From NCBI GenBank assembly GCA_030549495.1, contig JAUIRK010001052.1:2046001-2110000 (forward strand): 64,000 nucleotides of DNA. Direction: 5' to 3'. The notes beneath the pieces are model-generated. The model did no database searches and was not told the origin of the DNA. It saw only the letters and a program-made list of their open reading frames with translations. The position numbers were made by a program, and so were the translations under genes. Origin of the DNA: Nectonema munidae (taxonomy: Eukaryota; Nematomorpha; Nectonematoida; Nectonematidae). Below, piece after piece: positions 32,816-44,707 of the stretch; the stretch's first letter is position 1, and each line of letters starts with the position of its first letter.

Positions 32816-33289
32816 ATAAAAGAATATGATTATAAAAGATAAATGCTACAAAAATAAAAGCGTTAGAAGGCATGCAAATTAAATCTTATATGTTATTAAT
32901 AAATAATGTTTGATACATGTTTTAAAGTTTAAGAAAGGTATAGACAATTTAGGGCATGCTAGGTTAGGGACAAACTAGCCCTTGAATTGGACTCCATCGC
33001 ATTTATACATGATATGAGTATATATGTTATCCCTAGGATATATATTTTAGAATAGGAATATATAATCGTTCCTACAAGCAGACTCCTGCAGAGGCCAGAT
33101 TACCGACTATGCCTAACCTAGCTCGTACCATGAATCGGTTTAGGGACTTATACCTTGTGCCAATCCTAAATTTAGGTAGGCGGATCTAGAATTCAGAAAA
33201 AAAAACAAAACTATATCGCAGAATTCACTATGGCTCGGGGGCTATTGTATATGGGATAAACAGTTCTAAAAATTTATACACAAGGTTGT
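32816..33289. other. Spacer between LTR-like copy and LINE tail
   Basis: No gene recognised. It may be the 3' part of the minus-strand LINE. Confidence 0.35.
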
Positions 33290-34191
33290 CTATTTTGTTG
33301 GTCCAAGTTGAGGAAAGGCTTCACGATGAAAACTAAATTCTGCATCCCAATTGATTCCTAGTTATTTTAGGTGGCGAACTCGGGGAATCCCTATAGTTGG
33401 CTGGTTATTTTTAGGACAATTAGCGCCAAAGATGATGAACTTGCATTTAGAGTAATTCACCTTAAGGTTCCATCCAGTGAAACACTTATTAATTAATTAA
33501 TTAATTAATTAATTGAGTTGTTTGTGGCGTTCGCACCCATCCTTTCGGATATCGTGGCCCGCCCGAATGCTGAGTCCAAGTCTACCTGGACTTTCCATCC
33601 CACTAAACGCCTATCGGCCCTTGTTACAAAAGAATAGCTATACCTTGTTATATATATTATTTTACAAGAATTTATGTTACAATATATAAATACATCTGAG
33701 TGAACGATACTATCCTAACGCGAACGCTCCCAATTTGGGAAACAAACTTATTGTCTAGTGATAGCTTTACTACCACAAATCGGTTCTCCCCCCCCACCCA
33801 AAAACCTTTGAATTCTCCAGAGGAAAAAAGCCAGGGAAAAAACCGCCCCCCCTATTACCCCACCATATATTTTCTCTAATGTAAAGAATATTTTTTTCAT
33901 AAAAAAGTACTAATATGGTATTTACATCCTAAGGTGTTTGCAAATACGAAGGACCTGCTTAGCAGAGTAATATACACATATGTCGTCTGTAAAACTGATT
34001 ATCCTAGCATAGATAGACTTGTTGAAAGAGTCTCTAATGTCAGATATGTAGATGTTGAACAAAAGAAGGCTTAGAGGTGAACCTTGGATGACCCCGCTTC
34101 CTAGGCTTACTCTCCTGGAAAATTCGTTATTTATTCTGATCTGGAATGTGCGTCGAGAAAGGAAACTGTAAACTGTACCTTGATAATGCAT
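33290..34191 (-). pseudogene. LINE reverse-transcriptase fragment (Jockey/I-like), split by an insertion
   Basis: Minus-strand 34191-33922 encodes reverse-transcriptase palm: LSRRTFQIRINNEF, VSLGSGVIQGSPLSLLLFNI and the catalytic box as FTDDICVYY (usually FADD; the alanine is replaced). The thumb side continues at about 33480-33290: KCFTGWNLKVNYSKCKFIIF and GIPRVRHLK, with a stop before LGINWD. An LTR-like sequence and an (ATTA)n tract (33486-33514) separate the parts exactly between CKHL and KCFTGW. LINEs move by target-primed reverse transcription; endonuclease and ORF1 are missing and the frame is broken. Confidence 0.75.
33523..33875 (+). mobile_element. Probable solo LTR-like fossil, copy 2, inside the LINE
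   Basis: Same sequence type as 32459-32815 (TGTGGCGTTCGCACCC, CCTTTCGGATATCGTGGC, ATATATAAATACATCTGAG). It interrupts the LINE fragment, so it is younger than the LINE. Degraded. Confidence 0.4.
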
Positions 34192-34470
34192 GATGACACA
34201 AACATGCTACTGAGTTTGTATAGAAAAATTAAATCAAATATTATTAACGCCATCTATTAAATGGAAAATTTTTTAGATCGAATACAATCACATCTTTGAA
34301 ACTGTAAAGTGAAGTAAAAAAAAATATTTTTATATAATAACAATTTTATTAAACAATGCCAACAAATGTTTTTGTTAACTTCTTTGGAAGTTAAATTTAT
34401 TATTTCTAACCATTATGCCCATTCATAATCAAAATAAAATATTCAAAGTAAAATAAAGTAAAGTTACTGT
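34192..34470. other. No recognised feature
   Basis: AT-rich, upstream of the LINE palm fragment on its strand; upstream LINE sequence is not recognisable. Confidence 0.35.
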
Positions 34471-34590
34471 GTTGTGTTTTCATCGAAAAGGTACAATTGC
34501 ATCACTTCTATTCAACTGAGGAAAACAGGCTTGATGCAGTATCGGACCTAAGACCTTGAGTTATCGAATCCAGCATTAAACTAATTGAAT
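34471..34590 (-). repeat. tRNA-derived SINE, strongly diverged
   Basis: GTTGTGTTTTCATCGAAAAG and later GTATCGGACCTAAGACC follow the order of the 8.6-kb SINE body and B box region. Weak match. Confidence 0.4.
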
Positions 34591-35700
34591 ATAAGTTATG
34601 CAATCATTTTTACAATTTTTTGACCGGGTACCTTAAACTAGTTTTCAGCAATGTTTTGAAACTAGAATGGAAAAGGCAAATTGTAGGAAGAAATAAAAAA
34701 CTTATCCAGGGGATTAACATAGTGTTTTTGACACTCATTTTGCGACTCAGTTCAATTCATAAAATTATATTCAGGATATGATAGACCAAAAATTTTTATT
34801 GATTTGGTTTATGTTGTATGATGGGCAATTTAATAGGATTGTGCCCTACGATACGGTGGACAGAGTTAGCGGGCCATATACGTGTGGGCAACACTTCGCC
34901 GGGCGCCAATTATAAAAAATATACACTTAAAATTCGCCTTTAACGCTAGTAACGAGAGAAACGTAGATTGCTATTGAATCTGATTGAGATGAATTTTTAT
35001 TCTGTAATTGAAAAAATTGCGCAACTGGAATTTTGCCCGGGGCCACCTCATAGGCATGTAGGGACCGTGATGATCAGTATGATCTACCAAGTTTATCACT
35101 TATCAAACCGCATACACCATTACACTCCACAAGTTATAATTGTGTGTTATGTTTTGCCAAAAGATTTCAAAAATAAATATGAAAAATTTTTTATAGAAAT
35201 ATTTATCCATACAAAAAAAGCAATCATAATTTAAAGTCAATTACATGTTATGAGAAGACAAAACAACAAAAAAGTTTGACATCAAATGAATATAAAAAAG
35301 TATAATTTAAATAAACAAAGACGGAAAGACAAAGAATACATGTTATAGATATCGTGTCAGTGAAACATATCAAAAATGATTGATTCTTGCACATAAAACA
35401 TTTACAAGTTGTACTGTTATACCTACGTGTACCTCTTATCCTTGGTCTGCAATCTGGTATTGAAAAGTATCCTCTAGTTTGTGAACTACGTTCTATATAT
35501 CGATTTGAACAAAATCCATAATACAATAAAATATTCTTTATTTGTCAAGAAATATTTGACACATTCGAGCCAATCAACCTAGATTGTTTGCAAAGTTCTC
35601 CAGATAAAACTTTTATAAAAAATTTCCTGCCTTCTTGTTTAGTGAAAGCTAGAACAGTACAATTATATTAATAACTCACTCACGACTTGAAAGCAACAAT
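34591..35700. other. Unassigned DNA with two GC-rich blocks
   Basis: TTCGCCGGGCGCC at about 34898 and TTTTGCCCGGGGCC at about 35032 are partly inverted, possibly a small MITE. Open frames 34968-35234 (+) and 35248-35526 (-) have no recognised domain. Confidence 0.3.
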
Positions 35701-36051
35701 TAGAGATGTATCGGATATCCCCATCCGCATATGCGGATCATTAGCAAAAATCTTTACATACGCTTTACATCCTTATCCGCGTATTTTTATCATGTTAACA
35801 TCCGCATACGCAATTTAAAATCAATTTTTATAAAAATCTATTGAAACTTTTCGTATTTTTTTCCCTCAACTCTCTTCATTTTTAACAACACACTTTATCT
35901 TTATGGGTGAAAATTTACCAATGTTTTTTTAAAGTTTCAAAATGCACAAAAACTAATTTATTTATTGAAAAGAAACCAAAATATTAATTACAAACGTTTA
36001 CTACAAAAAAACAAAGCATTTTTATGCTCTCTACATAAAAAATTTTAACAT

Positions 36052-37611
36052 TTTGCAGATTCGGAATAGGCTTTTTGGTCTTTTCCTACAAACAAAGAAC
36101 AGCGAGCTCCTTTGGACAGTTTTCTTTTAGTTTGTCCTGAAGATGCAGAAAACTCTTGTGTCTCTAATATTTGCTTCAAGAGAAAGCGAAGAACTTCCTC
36201 TTGGGAGACATGGTCTTCTTAGTATTTCATTTTGGACTAAGTTTTTTCCTAGTTCTTCTAAAAAAAGACGTCTTTTATAGAGTTTTCCCTTATTCCAGCT
36301 AGGGTTGATTTGTAGCCACAAAACAAAACTATTTACACATGAAATATCAATTATGTTACAGAATAAAACAAAAGGCCATCTATTCGTTTTTCTTTTTACT
36401 GTGTATGATCCAACTAGTTGAGCCAATGTGTCCACTCCCCCTTTTTGTTTATTATAAAACTCTATAATTTCTGGAAGATTTTTGTTATCTAAAGACACAC
36501 TTTTGTCATGATGAAGCGTACTCAAGACATGCACTGTTTTGTATTTTTAGGAACATATTGCACCAGTGTAGAATTTACGCTAAAATAAAAATTACTTGAA
36601 TGTAAAGCAAGACGACGAAGTTCTTTCTTATCATAAAGAGGTAAAAATGTTTTATTCGAGCGTACCGTTCCCACAATTGTCAATTTTTTTTTCATCAATT
36701 GGATTGCAAGGTTGTAAGAAGTAAAAAAGCTATCGCAAACAACATTCCTTCTTTTGAGGTTTTGAACTAAATCTAAAACAACTCTTTGTCCTTGGTTTTT
36801 TTCGGGAGCCTGATCAGGTAACTTTCCGGTATAGACTTGTAAATTCCATGCGTACTTTGTTTTGCTATCACATAAAATCCAAACTTTGATGCCATATTTT
36901 GCTGGCTTAGAAGGAATATATTGCTTTATTGGACATCGCCCACGAAAGATACAAGTTGTTCATCTATCGTTATATTTTCGTAAGGAGTAAAAAGAAGTTT
37001 GAAAATTTCTTACCCAGTTTTCCCATAATTTTCTGATTGGAGCCAACTATCCTTTTTATCCTTTTTGTCATCGAAGCGCAACACTCGAGTTATAGTTTCA
37101 AACGTCTTTTTTGACATGGTAGCTTTAAAAATTCGTCTTCCAATATCATCATCCCATAAATTAATCAGAGATTCCCCATATGAACGAAAAACTTCAGCTA
37201 AATTCAAAAGACCAATGTATGCTTTCAAAGTGACTTCATCTACATCAGTCCATTTATCTTTGTAAATACGTTTTCCTTCAAGGTTTGTATTATAAATAAC
37301 AATTTTCATCAATGAAAAATTAAAACAAGAATCAAATGAATCCATAATATTTGAAATAAACTTTTTAACACATTTTGTCACTCCAACTTTACCATTAATA
37401 ATATTTTCAGCTCTAAATTTACCTTGAAGATAAGGAATATCGGTGCTCCATCTAACACTTTTATCTTTTGATAACAATTCTTTTTGCTCTTTTTGACACT
37501 CTTCACTTGATTCTGAATAACTCTCACTATTTTCTACATTTTCTTCTATAATATCATCTTCAGAATCAGATAATCCATTGGTTCTTCTTCACTTTCAAAA
37601 CGCGTAGACAT
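36052..37611 (-). pseudogene. piggyBac transposase (PGBD-like), nearly full length, decayed
   Basis: ATG at 37611 starts an acidic N-terminus (MSTRFESEEEPMDY). The transposase domain follows: KWTDVDEVTLKAYIGLLNLA, GRRIFKATMSKKTFETITRV and LRFDD (ORF 37477-37010); then, in changing frames, VWILCDSKTKYAWNLQVYTG with the first core Asp region, VVCDSFFTSYNLA with the second, and NKQKGGVDTLAQL with the third (ORF 36534-36127), ending in a basic, Cys-poor tail. All three catalytic Asp positions can be recognised. piggyBac transposases excise precisely at TTAA. At least two frame changes (about 37010 and 36540) and a stop in the middle break it. Related MITEs with TTAA ends are abundant in the window. 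Confidence 0.8.
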
Positions 37612-37648
37612 TATTTTGAGAACAAAAAAGTAAAACAAAAGAAAAGTA

Positions 37649-39458
37649 CCGTATTTCATTGTCTATAAGCCGCACCCCGACTTTTGAACGAAATACAAGG
37701 TAAAAAACCTTACCTATGTCTATAAGCCGTACCCACAGACATCCAGCAGCTCAAGTCGATTACATTTAGAATACAATATAAAATACTTAATATGAGTGCC
37801 ATTTGGTGTGAAGTAATCAAGTGGTGTCAATTTGGTGTGAAGTAATTAAAGTGACATCTGGTGTGAAGTAATCAAGTGGTATCAATTTGGTGTAAAGTAA
37901 TCAAATGACATCCTGTTAATTTTCTTTCTTTATGCTATATTAAGCCTCCACAATTTAACCAATATCATAATTTATACCTATCTACTGCTCTACCAACAAC
38001 ATGCCTCCTACAAGAAGAATCCAGTACACTGTCAAGGCTGAGTATGCTGGCCTTCATGGTAACAGGGCTGCAGCGAGACATTTTGGTATCGATGAATCCA
38101 ACATCCAAAGATGGAAAAGAAACAGACCCACCCTTGAAGAGATGCCAAATACAAGATGACCAACCGTGGTAGCTCAGCCAAATACCCCGAGTTGGAATCC
38201 AAGCTTTTAGAAGAGATTCTACGGCGTCGACAAGCAGGCATCCCAGTATCTACCAAAGAACTGCGAGTCCATGCCCTCCAAGTCGCTCCACAGTTTGGTG
38301 CAACAGAATTCAAATCAAGTTATGGTTGGGTTGCCAGGTTCCTAGAAAGTCACAACCTATCGTTTCGAAGAAGGACAACCATCGCCCAACGATTTCCAGT
38401 CCCGCATGAGGACAAGATAATAAGCGTCCAGAAGTTTATCATTGATCAATGCAAGAAGCAAGAGTATCCCTTACCCAGATCAGCAATGCAGACCAGACTC
38501 CCCTCACCTTCGATCTGCCATCCAACACCACCATCGCCTCTAAGGGGGGCAAGACTGTGTCCATACGCACCACCGGCCATGAGAAGAGCCACTTCACCGT
38601 GATGCTGGCCTGCACTCCTGATGGTGGCAAGCTACCCCCCTTTGTAGTCTTCAAACGAAAGAAATTGCCGAAGGAAAAGTTCCCATCTGGTCTCCATGTC
38701 AGAGTCCATCCAAAAGGTTGGATGGACCAGAACCTTTTAAAAGACTGGGTCAATCAAGTATGGGATTCCAGACCTGGTAGCTTGTTGAAGAAACCTTCCA
38801 TCTTAGTTCTGGACAGTTTCAGGTGCCACAAGGCAGCAAAAGTTCTGCAACAGCTTAAAAACCTCAAGACCACACCAGCTATTATCCCAGGAGGTCTTAC
38901 CTTTGTCCTGCAGCCACTGGATGTCTCGGTTAACCGTTCTTTCAAGGAGAGGATGAGGAAGAAATGGACTGAGTGTATGGCTACCGGAAACCAAGCAAGG
39001 ACCCCCCACTGGACGACTGAAAAGGGTTGATCTACCAACCATTTGTACTTCGATTGTAGAGTCCTAGGAGGACATCCCTACTTCTTGTATCACAAATGGG
39101 TTTTTGAAGTGTGGGATTTCAAACAAACTTGATGGGACACAGGATGAGTTTTTGTGGGAGAACAGGGATGATGTGAGTGTTGAAAGGGAAGATGAGGAAG
39201 TTGAACTTTATTATGACTCTACTGATGCAGTTACCCTATCCCAGAAGGAGTTACAGAAGAAGACGGATCAATTTTAAATTTAATAAACTGTATTGACACT
39301 TCTTTGTATATATTTATGTATGATTGTGGATTGAATATATTGAATATTGACAATGCGGTAAAAAAAACTTTTTTTCTTATATTTGTCTATAGGCCGCATC
39401 CGTAAATTGATGGAAAATTCCAAGTAAAAAAAGTGCGGCTTATAGACGATGAATACGG
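37649..39458 (+). mobile_element. Tigger/pogo-type transposon, complete ends, 1810 bp
   Basis: Left CCGTATTTCATTGTCTATAA and right TTATAGACGATGAATACGG form inverted repeats of about 25 bp with GCCGCAC inside; TA duplications at 37647-37648 and 39459-39460. A second copy of the GTCTATAAGCCG word lies 60 bp inside the left end and TATAGGCCGCATCC inside the right end, likely transposase-binding sites. Inserted in the 35.7-40.2 kb element. GC content is higher than the surroundings, indicating recent arrival. Confidence 0.92.
38001..39277 (+). pseudogene. Tigger/pogo transposase (JRK/TIGD-like), nearly intact
   Basis: ATG at 38001 begins MPPTRRIQYTVKAEYAGLHG, a helix-turn-helix (psq-type) DNA-binding domain; a CENP-B-like domain follows (ELESKLLEEILRRRQAGIPV ... 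SYGWVARFLESH). The DDE core has NADQTPLTF (first D), ILVLDSFRCH (second D) and LQPLDVSVN (third D) with 35 residues between the second and third, i.e. DD35D by count. An acidic tail (REDEEVELYYDS) ends at TAA 39275-39277. Damage is light: a frame change near 38155 (a stop follows NTR at 38157-38159), one near 38465 and one near 39010, plus one in-frame TAG at about 39063. The protein would cut at TA sites in the nucleus. Confidence 0.9.
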
Positions 39459-39469
39459 TAATGGTGACG

Positions 39470-39720
39470 AAAAAATAATTTCAGTATAAATGTTTATAAA
39501 ATTGGAAAACGGCGTATATTGAAACAGAATCTTATATTGCTCAACGTCTGTAATTGAAAAGTAAAAGTGACGTAAAAATAATTTTTTGAAAAGTAATAGT
39601 GACGCAAAAATAATTTCTTGAAAAGTAATAGTGACGGAAAAATAATTTCAGTACAAATGTTTATAAAATTGAAAAACGGCGTATGTTGAAACAAAATATA
39701 CGTCTGTTTTTCTTCTTGAA
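39470..39720. repeat. Short tandem and split repeats next to Tigger
   Basis: GAAAAGTAATAGTGACG-type words repeat three times (39555-39640), and a 65-bp block (AATGTTTATAAAATTGGAAA ... GGCGTATATTGAAACA) occurs at 39488 and 39656. It belongs to the outer element, upstream of the piggyBac gene. Confidence 0.75.
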
Positions 39721-40244
39721 TTTTGCAATAACTGTGTTGGTAAGTAAAACTATATGAGTATAATTTTATGCATAATACTGAGGTAGTCTATTATAACAAC
39801 AATAAAAGTCAATTCATTGTAATAGCGAAAAGATAAAAAAAAATATGAATACATTTTATAACAAAGTAAAATCGGTGAAATTTCACCCAAGAGTAAAAAA
39901 TGATTTTTAAATTTATTTTCATATATTTAATTTCTAATCATAGTCAAACTCCATTACTTTAAATTTTATATTAAAATTAACAAATAGCCAAAAGTTAAAC
40001 TTTTGAAAAGTTAAAATAAAATATTTATAAAAGTTCAAAAATTAAAATGGGTGAAAAATCACCCAAAGATGGTACTTTAAATTCCAGTAAAAATGTAAAA
40101 AAGGAATTAAAATATTAAGATACTGTAAAATATAAAACATATACTTTTTTAAATATATTTTATATCCGCATAAAAATTTATTTTGGATATTCGCTTCCGC
40201 TAGGATGTCAAATCTAATAAATATTCACATCCAATACATCTCTA

Positions 40245-40600
40245 GGCCAACAATGTACAAATAATAATTTGCAAAATAGCTATAGTCCAGCGTCTACTCG
40301 TTTTATAACAGGAGTATTCTCGTTTATTGTAATCCAACAAAGTTTCTTGTTTATTCTTGTTATAACTTTTTGAAACATCCCTTCTGTGCTGCGAAACAAA
40401 CATATACCGCTAATATTTTTCTTGCATGTTTCATTGTAATATAAATAAAAATTTAATATTCAGCATAAAAGTGATGTATGAATTAGAGTGATAAAACACT
40501 CAATAATTGGTTGGTTGGAAATATCAAAGCACTTTCAGTCGTAAGGATATATGATCGCATTATGCTTGAGATGGTTAATCACAGTTTTGTGATTTTGTTT
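40245..40600. other. No recognised feature
   Basis: AT-rich spacer. Confidence 0.4.
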
Positions 40601-40685
40601 TAAGTCGGAAGTCTTGGGGATCGAACCACTCACCTTCAACTATTAAGCTGAAAAGTACACGCTAATACATTTTGAGGCTCTCTCA
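40601..40685 (-). repeat. tRNA-like SINE fragment
   Basis: Minus strand has a good B box (GGTTCGATCCCC, about 40620-40631 on plus as GGGGATCGAACC) and an A-box-like GAGCCTCAAAATG about 45 bp upstream. No complete tRNA cloverleaf is evident. Confidence 0.45.
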
Positions 40686-42690
40686 ATATTGGATGCTATA
40701 ATTAGGCTACGAAAGCTTATCAAGAAAGACTAGATTTTTCTTCATTGTCCCCAAATAATCAAAACATATGGATAAATGTTCTTACATAAAATTAATTCAA
40801 ATAACTGCGATGATATAATGTGCAAGGAAAAAACCTGTTTCGTACGTTAACGGTATATTTTTTAAAAATAAATTTTTAAGCTTCTTAGATGGAGTTAAAA
40901 TTCAAAACTTAAAAAAAAGACTCAATTCTTCGAAAAAAAACTGTCGTTCAAACATTTCGAACTTAATACTTGAAAAGCAATATCTAAAATATATTTTGAG
41001 TAAATACTCGATAGGATAAAATAATCGATTTATTAATATTTACTCGGAAAGATGATGGGCTTTTTTGGTGAATCTAATATTGGGTGTTTCAAAAAAAAGT
41101 TCTAGATCGTCTACAAGCACCTCCACCATGGCAAATGTTTGGTGATGTCGACATTGAAATTGGAAAAAAACCTTAGTTATGAATCTTAAGCTCATCGACC
41201 AATTAATAAAGATCGAAATTAATTATTTTACTAACATACTTAATCTTCATCAAAAACGATATCAATTATTTAAAATTATGCAAAAAGACAGAGCAAATGT
41301 TGCATCAATAAAATCTTTTTAGCTAACATGATGAACTTTAAAGAGATGAAAAAATTCCGTTCTAAAAAACTAAAACAAATTTGTCGATATTCTTGAAGAA
41401 ATTGCTAAAAAATTCGACTGATAAATATGCGAGACGAAGAAGTGAACAGCTCTGATGGAAAGGTTTAGTGTACATTTTGGGTTAAAACTTTCATTTGCAA
41501 CTCTTTATGATCCTTAAAGAGTTGTCTAGGAGTGTTCAAGGAATAAACTTTTATATTCAAGATGTTGTAAAAGCTTTCTATCTTTCCCAAGAATTTTAGA
41601 TAAACCAGCCTTCAGACATAGCTTTTTTGAAATTTTATGAAAATATTGTTAATAAATCTGAAGAAAAAATGGATAGAGCAAAAAATAATACAGTGATTGC
41701 TAAAGATTGAAATTTGACACTAGTTGGGAATTTAACATACTTTTTATAAAGGAAATCTTCATTGTAATTGGATTTTTATTTCTATAACATATTTTTAAAT
41801 AGAAAATGTAAAAACCTAGTTTCATCATAATGAACTTCATAAAATTATTGAAGAGAATCATTATTGAATCGGCTTTTCCAAACTTAGACATTGCTTTTTG
41901 TATATAATATAAATTTCAACACTACAATATCACCACACAGTCACATAATAAATGTTTATCTATATTATATATAAAAGCATATGATATTTTAGAATTTTGT
42001 GTCCAATTGTAATTTTTGTGAGCTCAATAATAAATAGTTTAAAAATATTCTCTAATACTTTTGGATACTGACACATTAAGCATTACATTGTGATTTATGA
42101 ACTCCGATTATTTTTTTCTTTAGTGTCTCAAATGGATATAATCCAGACCTGAAAAGAGAGTATACATGTGTAACATCAGACATAAGTTTACAGAACAATT
42201 GCTTGCAATATTTTTTTTTAAAAAATCTAACAATTTTTCACGGCAAAAATAAGCCAGCATAGATGGCTTACTTATGGAAGATGGTTCGAATAAACTAGCT
42301 TCTATAAAAGATAGATCATAGTGAATTTCTTTATACCGATACAATTGTTAGGATTTTATGTTCCATATTGCAATGTAACTGACGGTTTAGAGTACATTTT
42401 TGAATCTGCGGGTTAGACGCGGGTTTTCGACAGAAAATTTTAGCGGGTGTGGGTTGAGTGCAGTTTTAGACAATTTATGAGTCGCGTATATAGACAAGTT
42501 TTTTCTTCCTTATTACATGTGTGTTACAAAATCTGCGGCATGTTGGATGCGAAGAAATTTCTATTGCTTAAAGGATTCTAACTCACACTCATTCACCCAC
42601 ACATACACAGAAACACCACAAAAAAGTTTGTATTAACCATGACCGTTAAAATATAATGATACACTGATTCATTCACACATACATACACAC
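40686..42690. other. Unassigned DNA; possible decayed coding remnant at 41.1-41.9 kb
   Basis: Between about 41150 and 41720 the plus strand has long runs of plausible codons in changing frames (e.g. INFYIQDVVKAFYLSQEF, FLKFYENIVNKSEEKMDRA). No family recognised; a broken transposon gene is likely. Nothing else supported. Confidence 0.3.
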
Positions 42691-42877
42691 CAGGGGCGTA
42701 ACCAGAGGGGGGGGGGGCAAGGGGGGCAGTGCCCCCCAAATACCTTTCCTGCCCCCCCCCCCCCCAAATACCAAATATTTTTAATACTTAATTAAAGTTC
42801 TTATTTTATTTACAATATGCTTGCCTCCCTAAATTCCTTGCATGCCCCCCAACTTCCATTTTTTGGCTACGCCACTG
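42691..42877. mobile_element. hAT MITE, 187 bp
   Basis: Ends CAGGGGCGTAACCAG and TTGGCTACGCCACTG are inverted repeats; flanks ATACACAC and ACACACAC agree at 7 of 8 positions. The interior has G- and C-runs that pair (GGGGGGGG / CCCCCCCC), so single strands would fold. Non-coding. Confidence 0.85.
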
Positions 42878-43099
42878 ACACACACTCATTCGGTTAAACC
42901 ACTAATTATTTAAATTCGAACTTCAGATAATAAAATATATTTTATAAGAGAACTAACTATAAAATTGATTACATGTATTTTACTTAATTTTAACATATAA
43001 TTGTGATTAATTCTCAAGCTAATTTATATATTTTGACTATTTTTATAAATTGTACTAAGTTAAAGTTAGGTTAAAGTAGTAACTTTCTGATAGAACTTT
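42878..43099. other. Spacer
   Basis: No feature recognised. Confidence 0.4.
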
Positions 43100-43640
43100 C
43101 TCCGTTTCTTACAATGAAGCTCTTTACGGTGTGCTAGGTATAAATAATAGAATTATACACGGTTCGATATTTTGCCATCTTGTTTATAATCTATTATGCA
43201 GATGATGTTACTATAAATTTCTATCTTTCTTCTGTTCTTAATATAAGCAGTCATAATGAAGTGCTATCGACTATTCATTACTAAGCGTGCCAAAACATAA
43301 TGAATTTTAATTTGGAAAGTGTAAGTTTATAATTTTTTCAAAAAATAAAAGTCTTGAGAATTTAAATGTTGAAACAAAAGAGTAATTATTCTACGATTTC
43401 TTAACATTAACTACTTAAGCTTAAATTTCATGTATAATAATAGATCATTGTACTTTCGTATTAAAATCATAATCCAAAAGGTTGTTTGATTTTCAAGCAT
43501 CTTCTACAAGCATAAAGAATTTTTAAACAATATACTCAAAAAATGATTTATTGTGCATAAACCTTTTGAAACCTCAAATATGCTAACATCATTTGGGATC
43601 TTCGAACACTTCCTTACTCAATAAACTTAACAGTAAACTA
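43100..43640 (+). pseudogene. LINE reverse-transcriptase remnant
   Basis: Plus-strand codons give YYADDVTINFYLSSVL (the catalytic ADD box) at about 43188, then MNFNLESVSL in the thumb position and KYANIIWDLRTLP near 43590, matching the LEYaxxIWxP motif of Jockey/I-type LINEs. Several stops and shifts. Opposite orientation to the 34-kb LINE; not obviously the same copy. Confidence 0.6.
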
Positions 43641-44464
43641 ATAAATTTTTATAAATTCATCTCTTCTAATTCTGAAGTGAACATTTCTCAGATTAACACT
43701 ATAATGCACTCTATTTTTTCAATTATTGTGTAACGAAATTTTTCTACTTCAAGAACTTTTTTCAATTATAAAAGGTAGGTGTTTATTTCATTTTCATGAG
43801 ATAAATGTACAGCCTCAATTTAAATCTTTAATTTACAAAACAAAAAAACATGTAAATTATTTCAATTTAGAGTTCGATTTCCATAGCTATTTTCATTAAA
43901 AAAAATCGTTTCTCCGTAAATGAAACATATTATTGAATGTTATGTACCGTTTATATGTTATACATTGTTGTGCATCTTTTTGCCTATAATATTTTTGCAC
44001 CTTCCTAACACTTCTGGATGTTCATCTTAATTTAATCCAGGGGTCGGGATAATCTATACTACAAATTTATATGCCACAAATTGGAGTGAAAAGAAATCAA
44101 AATAAATAGCAAGATTTTTTATATAAAACTCGAAACTTAGTTATATTAGTTAGTTTTATGTTAGATGAAATTCGGATATTTTTATAATTTTTAAAATTAT
44201 CTGAAAAATATCAAGTGAGTAAAAGAACTTTACAATAAATATCATCTAATAGTGTATTTATATTATATGATATGTTTTTTCAGCATAAAGTAGATCTTTA
44301 TTATTTTTTATTAGTTCATACTTTGCATATTTTTTTTGTGAACTTATCATTTCCCTTCAATTTAAATATGTGCACTATTGTCTTTTTTCAATAAATTTTC
44401 TTCTAAGAGCCCTAAACCTTTATGATAATATCAGTTTTTTATAGATAAAAATTGGGAATAATAA
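43641..44464. other. No recognised feature
   Basis: AT-rich. A CAGGGGTCGGGA word at 44038 resembles a hAT end but has no partner. Confidence 0.35.
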
Positions 44465-44540
44465 TTTTCCTTCATATATCATTAATTAAATTTGCAATTA
44501 GATACATTTTTTTACAGTAATGGCCAAAATTTAACTTCAT
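44465..44540. repeat. Direct repeat pair, first copy
   Basis: CATATATCATTAATTAAATT, TTTGCAATTAGATACATTTT and TTACAGTAATGGCCAAAA recur at 45445-45515 (CATATATCATTAATTCAATT, TGCAATTAGACACATTTT). The copies may mark the ends of a ~1-kb inserted segment. Confidence 0.65.
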
Positions 44541-44707
44541 TTCTATAACTACCAGTTTTAATTTTTATCAATGAATCTTGATTGAACTTATTTGACTTTC
44601 ATATGCGACCACATTTTAACAAAGAACACTTTCTATCTTTTCTTTAATTCGCCTCTCACAATTTTGATTGCATAATGCTTGTTGATTCCTTAACAAGTTG
44701 TGTCTTC

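Larger units (their letters stand above)
35701..40244. mobile_element. Element with hAT-like ends carrying a piggyBac gene, invaded by Tigger
   Basis: TAGAGATGTATCGGAT at 35701 and ATTCACATCCAATACATCTCTA ending at 40244 are imperfect inverted repeats (AGAGATGTAT in common). Flanks GCAACAAT (left) and CCAACAAT (right, two bases off the end) suggest an 8-bp duplication. Subterminal GGATATCC/ TTGGATATTC and GGTGAAA..CACCC words also pair. Without the 1.81-kb Tigger it is about 2.7 kb. The piggyBac gene on the minus strand occupies its left half. Confidence 0.55.

Noticed and set aside
34898-35045. Small MITE defined by GCCGGGCGCC / GCCCGGGGCC blocks
   Set aside because: The blocks pair only partly and no flanking duplication or second copy was found.
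35248-35526. Cysteine-rich peptide gene on the minus strand
   Set aside because: Six Cys in an N-terminal part looked suggestive, but spacing fits no known fold, there is no signal peptide and the tail is AT-driven.
38439-39042. Minus-strand open frames over the Tigger gene
   Set aside because: They are antisense shadows of the transposase, which has clear motifs on the plus strand.
40601-40685. tRNA gene on the minus strand
   Set aside because: Good B box but poor A box and no acceptor stem; called SINE-like.
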